Assembly (NCBI GenBank): GCA_038049695.1
Contig: CP142455.1
Span: 25,953,501-26,017,500 of the forward strand
From: Cinnamomum chago
Lineage: Eukaryota; Streptophyta; Magnoliopsida; Laurales; Lauraceae
Reading direction: 5' to 3'
Length of the DNA: 64,000 nt
The position numbers were made by a program, and so were the translations under genes. Under the pieces are notes generated by a model. The model searched no databases, was not told the DNA's origin, and saw nothing but the letters and a program-made list of their open reading frames with translations. Shown here in pieces: positions 13,001 through 25,000 of the stretch. How positions within the stretch are numbered: the stretch's first letter is position 1; the number at the start of each line of letters is the position of its first letter.

Positions 13001-16000
13001 CCAAAAAAAAAAAAAATGCAAGGAGCTGACATGGAAATATTTCGTCTTACAGAATTTTTTATTTAGATGCTAAGGCTTTAAAAATCAGCTCAAGGAGCAT
13101 CAATGTTCCCCTTGAGTCAGGTTGACTTGATTGAGTTGGGACCTAATTGCACCCTAGAGTCCAAAAGTCTTTAAAAAGAAAAATGTAATACAAATATAAA
13201 AAATAAAAATTAATGCTCTATAAAGATAGAACTTTAGATTCATCGCGTTTTAGTTAGTCTGAATGTATTTCACGGTCAATAATATTGGCCAGAGTGGCCA
13301 TCATGACCAATGTTTGGAATACATGCTTCACATTACCATGTTTAGCCCCAAATTATCATTGCATACAATGCCAATACACATTAACCCAGCCAATACGTCG
13401 CGTATCGGTGGATAGTTTTACCATGCTTCTGAGTGACTACAATGACTTTGTTTCCAACTCTTTGATCAAGGATGTTGTACTGATAATGAGAATTGTTAAT
13501 AGTTCCTCTCTCTCTCTCATATAAATATATTATTGAAATTTTTTTGATGAATCTCACCTCCTGTTTTGAAAGGCTGAAAACATTATTTAGTTTATTTGAT
13601 TCATATTTACTAATGCAAACAACTTGTGCTGTCTTTCTGGCAAATTCATGGTTGTTCGCTTTTTTTAAGTTTTTAATGTAAATCTAGTCATTTGTCTGTT
13701 GGGCAATTTCTCCATACCTAACAACAATAGATTTCTTCTACTTGTCATTTGCATGTGAGGCATTTCTTCGTCATAAATGACTGGATTCTGTCAAATTGTT
13801 TCTTCCCTGCAGGTGCAGACCACCAAGTTTTTGTATGGATGTGCAATAAACGCCTTGCTACTGAAAAGTAGCTGGCTTACGGATTCTATTGTGGCTGGTT
13901 ATCAATCACCACCTGGGAAGTAAGTTGTGATTATATTGCTGCATGCATCTGGGATGCTGGATTATAATCTTGGTTAATTCATCTGGAATATGCAAGCAAG
14001 TCTTTCCTTATTCTCGGTAATCCAGAGGTGTTATGTTGATTCAGGATGCCCTAAATATCTTCCAGATTGACACATCAATAGAATGTGGACCATTGCTATG
14101 TTTCTTTTCTTCTTCTTCTTCTTCTTCTTATTATTATTATTATTATTTGACGTGGGTATCCCTGAGGTCTTTGTCCCATTCCAATGGGACTATTCTCCTG
14201 GGTGGCGCCCACTAAACCCACACAAATGCACACCAGGCAGATCTTGAGCTGGTTTTGAATTTTAACACAAGATGTATGGAGCAAACCCACAACTTATGCC
14301 ACTCCACCAACTCCCAGGTGGGTGGACCATTGCTTGGCTGTTTCTTAACAATCTATTTTCAGGCCCCTGTCCAAAGGGTTGGATATTCCAATCTCAGAGA
14401 TTTTTTAGGCACCTCCATTCCATGGGAGGGCCCGTTTGATAAACATCCTGGATACCCAGAAGTTATCATTAGCAATTGATTAGGTAAAAGTAAGAAAGAT
14501 AAGCCCATGTTCAAATGATCACATTTCTTTCTCATCCATTTTCAAAATGTCAGATGACTAAACTATGTCTAAAATGGTTCCCAAAAGGTCCATTAATGTC
14601 TTTAATTGGCTGCCTTATTAATTTATCTCTATCAGATGTATCCCTTCAAAAAAGGATCTGTTAAATGATAAAGCCCTCTATCATTTCATGAATGATGCAC
14701 TCTAATTATCAGGGTGTTGCATGGATCAGGGGTGTGTATGGAGTCCACCATGGAATATTCAAGAGAAATGAAAATGTGGTTCCATCAGTACCGTATTGAA
14801 GGAAGCAAACACCTGTAATCGGAGTGCAACTTACCTTTTCTTGGTCCAATCTGTCCATTTCACTTGCATCTTTATGTGCAGGCACTGTCCAAAATCTCAC
14901 TCCAATTAGAAAGATATATAAGTTGGATTAACGTGTGGAATATATAGCTATGTTTTCTTAACATTATAAATCCAAAGGTTTTTATCACCCTGGTTGGAAT
15001 GATGAGATTTGAACAATTTCTTTATGGAAGGGTGTGAGACGTGAGAGGCTTACAGGTGAAAAGGTGAGCCCCATAAATGTTAAAACCAGGTAGTTATCTG
15101 CCTTTGGTAAAATAATGGCAGCAGCACACAAACGTTTCTCATATTCAGAGCTCTCTTTTAAACAACTGGTAAATAGAAAAAGATGTTCGACCGTCAGCAT
15201 ACTGCAGAATAAATTGGTCTATGTTTGTATGACTGCTGTCTCTGTCTGCTGTAAACCTTCTACATCAGGTCTCACTTGATTGAGGGTGTCGATTCATTCC
15301 TTCCTGTGGCACATGTACATCTTAATTGAGGATTAGAATGTTCTCTCACATCAGAGATCTTTAACGTAAAAGAACACAGTAAATACAAAAATGTTGACCA
15401 TTGTAGATTCTTCTTGTATTTTATTCAAATAGAAGCATAAGGTTTGGTGGTTTGATTTTTGTCAGATATTTGATTCTATCCAATCAAGCAACTGACAGAG
15501 AGCGAATTCGAATTGGGCAGTTAGTTCCTTGCAGTAGCTATTATATCTTTGACAAAGTTGGGATCATGTTCTATGGAAAACCTAGTTTTTGCTCCAAACT
15601 TGGAAAAATTGTAAAGGTAATATCTTGGTCTTCTTAGTTCATATTGTTTATTTACCAGTTTAACTGCTAATCAGAATGCTGACTTGTATCAAAGAAAGGA
15701 CCAATGGCATAGCTTTGTATTTCCCCTTCGACTTGTTTTAGTAATTGAATTATCGGCCCATTTTCAAATAAATAAATGTAGTATCTTACTTGACCTAAGT
15801 CAAATGAATATGTTTAGGTGTGCCTAACTCTTTGGCACTTGTATGGGGTCTGTTTTGGCAAATCCCAAAAAATAGGATTTGTAGATTTTTTCATGATGTT
15901 TTTGTCATTGTCATTTTGTTATCCAAGGTTTTTGGATGAAAAGTGTTAATTGGGGGTGGCCATCAAGAGAATGAACTATTCATGTTTCACATGAGGCTTG

Positions 16001-19000
16001 AGCATTCTATTAATAATTTTTTGGTCAATAAGGAGGATTTATGTATGTGACAGCCATGTAGGCCACTGTTGTGTTTTCATATAGAAGTAATTTTTTTTCC
16101 TTGTTTGAGTCTAGAGGTGTTTCATTATGATATGTATTTATCATTGTAGTTTTTACCTTGCTCATATTGGTAGAAGATCTGATTCCTATGCTTTCACTTG
16201 TGCACTGTAATGGTCGGTGCTTTTATGCTAATCACTTTATAGGGATACTGTTTCTTTGATTTGTTTATTGATCACGCTTGCAGACTTGGATCTATTTACT
16301 AAAAAGTAACGCGAATATTAAAAAAAAAAACCCTAGTTTATTATGTATGACAACCGAGTGGAGTCATTTTGAACTTCCATTAGGTGTACCCTATTTCTAA
16401 AATGAATAATAACTGGGTGAAGAATCATATTGAACTGCTATTAAGGTCCTTAGTTGTGCATTCTTGTCTCATTTACAAAAATATTGTCTCATGCGACTTC
16501 ACATATGCCAAAGCAGAAAGATTTGCCTAAAGGAAAAATTGTCATATTTGTTGAAATTTTAGGGCTACATCTTGACTGAATAATTTGAACTGAATTCTCA
16601 CAGTTGGTTTCATTAGGTATAGCCATTGGCTATTTACGAAGTACAACCAAAGATACTACTCAAAGTAGAAAACCCAATGCTAATCATACTTGGAAACCTA
16701 ATTACATCATAAAAGGAAATCCTATTCACACTAGGACTCTAGCTTAAAATAACTCAAATTTAAACTAACTCTACTTTAGGAAACTTATTCTCAATTTTAC
16801 AAATAAACCAACGACCCAAATTACAGATACACCCAATATTTATTGACATTCTCAATAGTCCCCCTCAAGCTGGTACATCGATATTATGTAAACCCCATAG
16901 GGATTTTGACCGTACGGCTACCTTAAGACCTGATATTTGCCCATCAATGGTTGAAGTTTAAGATGTTCCCGCAGAGTTTCTCGTAGAGCAAAGGGAGCTA
17001 AAAATCTACGAATAAAGGGGAATTTTTTAAACTTCAACTGTTGATGAGCAAATGTCAGGTCTTAGGGTGGCAGTACAGTCAAAATCCCAATACCATATGT
17101 ACGCCTCCTTGACATTGGAAGGTGTAGATATAGTAGACACTGCAGCAAAATAGTGATTTATAGTGGAAGAGCAACATATATGAAATAAATCTCTAAATGG
17201 GATGTTCAATACAAGAACTTTTACCTTTGTGCAAGGCAATAGGTAAATTTGTATCATGACTATTATCAGCTATAGGATCAGTAGCAACTTCAAGAATCAA
17301 AACATTACATACTTTTAGTTGATCACTTGGCCTATTACAACTTGAAACCCGTATTTCATTAGAAGTCCGTCTTTCATCTCGCGAATATAATTTTTTCGCA
17401 TTTGTGAGATTATTTCAAATCGAATCGCAACAGATTTTTTTCTCGAAGTATTAAACATCAGACATTTCATAATAGAGCATAAGTAATGATAAATCCGAAT
17501 TTATTAATTAGCTTCAAATTGTCTTACCAATTTATAAACTAAATCAAACCGTATAAAATTTTGACCAATTCTAGGGTCTTATTACAACAGTCCAACTAAA
17601 AGGAGATTAAGCCAATACTAAATGTTCATTACGAAGTGTTCTTTGACGTCTCTAGAGTATGTCATATGCACTCCACTCTTCAATTTCCCGAGGTTCTCTT
17701 CATGCAAAAAGATGATAAAGAAGATATGTGATTACTGTTGGAAGTACGTGGACCTTCCTGACGTGATTTCAAAACTTTGATCCGCTTAACGCAGGGATCG
17801 GATACCCAAAAGGCCATTGAACCCATCCCAAGATCTCAAATCCTAATCTTAATGTATTAAGATCCGATATCTATCAAAAGAAAAGACAGATCTAAACAAT
17901 CATAAACTAGATCTACAAACAAACAAGTGCAGATCTATACCTAAGGAGCTTTGTTGTGTTCAAATCTAGACTTTGATCTTTGATTTTGCAAAACCCTTTC
18001 GCAGACATAATCTCCTATACCCCGCAATCTTCCACGCTATTACCTAATGGGAAAGATCTTTTCAAAGAGAATGGTGGGATCTCAATTGAGTAGAAAACCC
18101 TCAAAGCACTCAAACTAGAGAAACCAGAGGAGAAAAGAGAAGGGGATGTCCAATGAGTGTGTGGGACGTCCGACCCTTCCTGGACTTAAATAGTCCAAGA
18201 GCCCTAGTTCTCTTACGAGTTCTAGTTCTCCTCTTTCTCTTATAAGTTCTACTCCTCTTTCCCTTATGTGTTCTGTTTGATTATAACTCTCACACTTAGG
18301 GCTAGCATGGGGACCATTAGGGATTCCTTGGATCTGGCTCCAAGAGCCCTAGTTTTCTTACGAGTTCTAGTTCTACTCCTCTTTCTCTTATGAGTTCTGT
18401 TTGATTATAACTCTCTCACTTAGGGCGAGCATGTGAGCTATTAGGGATTCCTTGGATTTGGCTCCAACTGACTCATCCGAACCCCACATCTCATGCAAGT
18501 TCCAAACCCACAATTAATCGCAGATAACTTCACTATATAAATGCAATTGCATTCTAGGAATTTTACAAGAATACCCAAAACTTTCCAATTACTATACTCC
18601 ATCTATTATATCCATGGATCCATTGGAGATAAATTGTCTAACCAATGTGGACCCACCTTTGATTATCTTTGTGACCTAATTAATCACACCGATCATTTAT
18701 ACCATCTAATTAACTCTTAATTAGAGTGGGTGCGCACTTATTGACGATAAATTCCATTAATCACCACAAGGCGATATTTTTCTTATGAGGACAGATTCCA
18801 TCTTGAGAATATATGTTCCCATAGTCCCACCACCATCTACCTAAGATACCGAGGTGTTGACCTATAGTTGGCCTCACTCATTGGTAAATTAAAATAAATG
18901 CATAGCAAAAACTTGAGTCCATTACTCTCTCAGGGTTGAGGGCGTATTGATTGGAAATTATGAGAGTGTTCCTTAATTAAATACGGAAGTTTATATGGGG

Positions 19001-22000
19001 TGCTACTCATGGTTGTGCTAGTACATCCAATGTACTAGCACAACAATCTAGATTCTTCCACTCTGATGGACGAGACAAACCACACTATCTCATAGTAATT
19101 GCAGTGCTACGACTTTTTCAGATGAGATGCCCAATCTCATCACTGAATGTGAAACATTTTAAGTACAAGACTTGTGACCTATGTCTCCCGTATGTGAATC
19201 TCATCCACACACATGGATCACATCTAATGTACTAAAGAGCTCATGTTCATCTCATGAACAACCATGTCATTTTATATCAACTATGTGCAACCATCAACAG
19301 AATCATAGTCATCTCATGAAGAAAAGCATGAAATTATATATGAATTAAAATAATTAATCAAATTGTTCACATCATCCACTGGATTGAGGACATACAATCT
19401 AACAATTACTTCCTTCCACATGGGCTTAATATGGGTTCAAATTGGGAAAAAATATGCTATTTTTAATGCGGATCTCAATCAAACCCAATTGAGTCCTAAC
19501 CAAGCCCATAATGGACATGTAGGCTGGCCCATATGCTCACCTCTTTGATTAGCTATACGTGCTCAAAACATCATTTTGATACCCACATTAATCCCATCCA
19601 ATTTTAGATTTGGCCCTTATCCTTTGTTTTGCCCGATTGAGATAGATCAAAAGGCTATTTGATCAATCAAATGGATCTAAATAACTGAGATAAATAACTG
19701 TGAGCTTGATCAATCACAGGATCCATTAAATCTACACCATTTGATTCTATGTCAAGTATTTGATATTGAATATCTGGATAAGTTGAAGGACTTCTTGTTA
19801 TTAAAGTCTCTAGATGTTAGAGAAAATGTGCTTTTGAATTATCCTAGTAGTCGACGGGCAATTTAGGATTCAAGTGAATTGACACCTTGAGTTAAGAGCA
19901 TAAGCTAGATTTAGATGCTCAAGAATTGCTAGAGGATTTGATGAAGTATCAAAGATTAGGAGGTAAGCTCATTTACTCCATTAAACAATGCAATCCACCA
20001 CAGCATGTGTCTTGTTAGTTTGTATATGCTTGACATCACATGTGAAAGATCTAAACTTTCGAAGATTATATAATTATAGGACATTATTTCTTTTTCTTTT
20101 TTTTTTTTTTTTAGATTCTTATCCTATATCTCAATGTTTTTTAGGGCTTTTGGGCTTTAGGGTTTGACTCAACTTGAGGGAGACCAAGTTGCCCACAGTT
20201 TGATTTTTAGAACTTGGAGCTCCACAGACATCTCACCTCAGGATGTTTAAGCAATTACTTCAATATATATTAAAGTTTCACTAATTTCACTAGTTAAGGG
20301 TGTTCTCTGTAGATTCCATGGCCATTTGAATATTATTGGTTATTCAAATGCATAATGCACTCAATGATCATTGTTCTACATCAGGTTATTGTTCTTTTAT
20401 TGGTGGGAATCTAATATTCTTGGAGTGCAAGGAAGCAAATCTTTGTGAAAAGGTCAAGTGTAGAGGCCGAGTACCAGCCATGGCAAATCAATGAAGGGGT
20501 TAAATTGAATCATATTGTGAACCATAGGATTTTCTTTCGTGTAAAATGAAAAATAATTAAATAATTAAAAATATAAGAGAAGTAATTATTCATAATTCAT
20601 CCATAGTAGCATCAATATGACGATCATAATAAGATAGGAAGAATGTTATTGGCATATATTAATATCATAGATGATGCATGTGTTAATAGTAGAATATGAT
20701 TAAGATATCAATATTGTTATGAAAATAAATGAGTTGTAGTGTTTCTTTTCTCATTAATAGAATCCGAATCATTAACATTACATGGTTAGGATGTAACCTA
20801 ACTCAGAAAAGTTCATAAAGAAAAAACAAAATAAAAGAGAATGTAGGACAAAACCCATATGTACAATCGAACACTCCAATCACATGCCTAAAACCTCTCC
20901 AAAATTTCACCATTTGGATGTGGCTATTCCCGCCTAGATCATGAGAGTCGATAGAACAAATATCAAGATCCACACCTAAATCCTAAGACTCGCCATAAAA
21001 GAGATATTTTTCCTCAGAATTTACTATGAATCGTAGGATTCAGAATGAGTCCTAGGATTTCAATCACAATGGATTTGCGCACCTTTTGTGAGATCGAAGG
21101 ACTAGTTGGCTGACATATGTAGTAAGGAACTTCCAAGGAACCAAATGTTACATACTCTAGGCAAGCTGGCTGCTGGGCATGATTGATACCATGCTCCAGC
21201 TTGAGGTGAAATGTTGAAGGAGTATTGTTTCTTGTGTGCACCTTAAAACTACTTTATTATCTCTTTTCTTTTTTCTATTTTTTTTCTCCTTTATTCCTGC
21301 AACATCCTTCACTTAAACTTTAATTGAAGTGTAAGAAATGATTAGTAATACTAGTTCTCATTATAAAAGACCTGATTTAATTTGTATATGTATGCCCTTA
21401 TCAATCTTTTTCTACAACACCTAGAGTGCGACATCTGCATGTGATGCCCACATGTGGAGACACATATGAGCCTTAGTAAACCTCATGTTATTGTAAACAT
21501 AAGTGATACAGACATGAGAGAGAGAGATAAAGTGGAGATGAATGTTCCCCTTCCATGGTCGACTGAGATCTATATTTAAAAGGGTTTAATCCCTGATTAC
21601 ATTCTAACAATGCTTATCCATTAGTTACACTTGGATTTAGATCCATACTAATAGCTAACAACTAACTAGTATATAAATGGGCCTGCTATATTGGGCCTGG
21701 AGGCCCAGGATTGACACCCCCCCTCAAATTGATGCGGGAGTGTCATAAAGCAGCAATTTGGAAACAAGAAATTGATGTCGAGGCCGAGCAAGTCCCTTAG
21801 TGAAGATATCTGCAAACTGAAACTCTGTAGGGACATGAGGTAGACTAATAACATCACGCTTGTATTCGTCTCGAATAAAGTGGCAATCAACTTCTATATG
21901 TTTTGTGCGTTCATGAAGAACAGGATTTTCAGTGATTCTGATTGCCCCAGTATTATCTGCATTCAAGGAAGTGGGAGAGGCCTGTGCAAAGCCAAGTTCT

Positions 22001-25000
22001 GAAAGAAGACCCCGAAGCCATAGGATTTCAGAACAAGCAGAGGACATAGCCCGATATTCAGCCTCTGTGGAAGATTTGGAGACCCGTTCTTGTTTCTTGC
22101 ATTTCCAAGAGATGAGAGATTGACCGAGGTACATACACCAACCAGTGGTGGACCGTCTGGTATCCGGACATCCTGCCCAGTCAGCATCTGCATAAGCAGT
22201 CAGAAGTAGACGATTATCCTTTGGATAATATGAACCACGAGCCACGAGCTCTAGTACCCAATAAATACCGGATAATTCGCTTTACTGCCGTCAGATGAAG
22301 GTGGCGAGGAGACGTCATGAATTGGCTGACAAGATTGACAGCATAAGATATGTCAGGCCTGGTGATGGTGAGATAGACAAGACTGCCAACAAGTCTCCGG
22401 TATGTATGTGGATCAGGAAGAAGATCGCCATCATCTTTACTCAACTTAAGATTGACCTCAAGCAGCGTATCAACTGAGGAAGATTCATCCAGATCAGCAA
22501 GCTCAATAAGATCTGTCGCATATTTGTGTTGATTGATAAACAGGCCTTTTGGAGACTGATGTATCTCTAAGCCCAAAAAATAATGGAGAGGACCCAGATC
22601 CTTCATATGGAATGAATCTCGAAGAGAGGCTTGGAGGGATTTTATCATAGCATCATCAGTGCCGGTGATAATGATATCATCAACATATACGAGGAGAACA
22701 GTAAAGCCAGTAGATGCGTGGCTCAGAAAAAGAGATGGATCATATTGACTTTTAGTAAAGCCAATCGTGCCTAACCGGTCTTTGAATGTTTCAAACCACG
22801 CTCGGGGAGCTTGCTTGAGACCGTAAAGAGATCTGCGTAAGTGACATACAGACTTCTTAGATGGAGAGGTGACTCCTGGTGGTATCCTCATATAGACCTT
22901 TTCTTTCAAGTCCCCATGTAGAAAAGCATTCTTGACATCCATTTGGTATAATGGCCAAGATTGAGAAGCAGCAATGGCGAGAAGGAGCCGAATAGTTGTC
23001 ATTTTGGCAACTGGCGCAAGTGTCTCTTCATAGTCAATGCCATACTCCTGTCGGTTGCCAAGAGCCACAAGTCGAGCTTTGTGTCTATCCAAGGAGCCAT
23101 CGGATTTTAGTTTGATCGAGTAGATCCATTTGCAACCGATGGGTTTAACGGAAGAAGGACAGTCCACAATATCCCAGGTGTGATTCAGAGTCAAAGCATC
23201 TAATTCTGCTTTCATGGCCTGGTTCCAACAATCATGTTGCACAGCCTGTAAATAAGAACTTGGGATGGAAACAGAGGATAGTGTAGTCATCAAGGAAGCA
23301 TGGGTAAATCCATACCTCTCAGGAGGTCGAGAAATTTTGGAGGAGCGACGCAAGAGACCAGTAGATGTGGGACCATTTGCCGGAGGATCAGGAGGATCAG
23401 GAGGGTGGGCATCTGCAGTGGTAGGTTTTTCCCTTCGACGATACACAAAATTAGGATTAAACCGTGTAACAGTTGTTTCTTCAGAAAACTCGGGTAACAA
23501 AGTTGTGGAAAATGGAGGAGGACAATCCAAGTTTGTTTGGAAAAAATATTGATTTTCAAAGAAAATAACATTACGAGAGATCCTGGTGCGACGAGCCATT
23601 GGATCATAGCAAACAAAACGCTTTTGGTTAGTGGCATATCCTAAAAAAACACACCTGCTAGATTGGGCCGTTAATTTTGTGCGCTCTGTGGGAGGCAAAT
23701 GAACGAACCAAACACACCCAAAGGTATGTAGATGATTAAACGTAGGATGGTGACCAAAAAGTTTAAAATGTGGTGTTAATTGGGCAATGGTAGGTGATGG
23801 AAGACGGTTGATGAGATGTACTGCAGTGGTAAGAGCTTCAGTCCAAAAACGAGGAGGAACAGATGATTCAATGAGAAGTGTTCTCGTGACATCAAGAAGA
23901 TGCCTGTTTTTCCGTTCCGCGACTCCATTTTGTTGAGGAGTATATAGACAAGTACGTTGAGATATAATTCCTCGACTTTTGAGGAAAGACTGGAAATCAG
24001 TAGAGACATACTCCTCCCCTGAATCTGAGCGCAAAGTTTTAATGCATTTGGAAAATTGGGTATCAACATAGCTAAGAAAAATTTTAAATGCATTAAGAAC
24101 ATCAGATTTAGAATGTAACAAATAAACCCAAGTAAACCTACTGTAATCATCAATAAATGTAACAAAGTATTTGAAATGACCATGAGAAATGGTAGGAGCA
24201 ATGCCCCAAACATCACTGTGGATTAAGTCAAAACATGCATGGCTCCGAGTTGTAGAGTTAGAAAAAGGTAAAGTTTTACTTTTACCTAATTTACAAGCAT
24301 CACACTCAAATGAAACAGAATCAAGAGGTTTATTTAATAATCCAGTTTGAAACAAAGTGGACAACGTAGCAGCATTCGGATGACCAAGTCTATTATGCCA
24401 TAACCGAGAATTATTAGGAAGTAAAAAACAAAATAACTGATGCCAAGGTTTATTTTGAATAAATGGAGATACTGGTAAAGTAAAAAGTCTGCCACGTTTA
24501 GGCCCCCTCGCGATCACTGCCCCCGACTCCTGGTCCTGCACAACACAACCAGAAGAAGAAAAGGAGACATTGCAATTATTCTCAACTAATTGACCCACAG
24601 AAACCAAATTGGTAGTAAGATGAGGGGGGACAAAAACATTTTTTAATGGAAAAGGGCCAGGGGCATCACCCACAGAGATGATGGGAAGGTGGTCTCCATT
24701 GACAGCTTGAACAGAGAGAGTGCCAGTGTAGGGAGTAACATGATGGAGTTTGGTGGGTGAGGAGGTCATGTGATTACTAGCTCCAGAATCTAAATACCAT
24801 GTATTAGAAATGGACAAACCAGTACCTGAAATGTTCATAGAGGACAGGGCATTGATAATCATCTGATTTACCATAGCCGGAGTAATTGGAGCTGGTGACT
24901 GTGTTTGTGATGAGGAACCAGGCTGTGATGTGGAATCAAACGGCAGTGAACCACTGAATTCAGAAGATGCATATTGTGGGGTGGTAGCCGAGTTAGCACT

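Noticed and set aside
17027-17257. Minus-strand 76-codon frame considered as copia RNase H.
   Set aside because: No ADADWAG- or TEAEY-like motif; only the neighbouring polypurine tract suggests copia.
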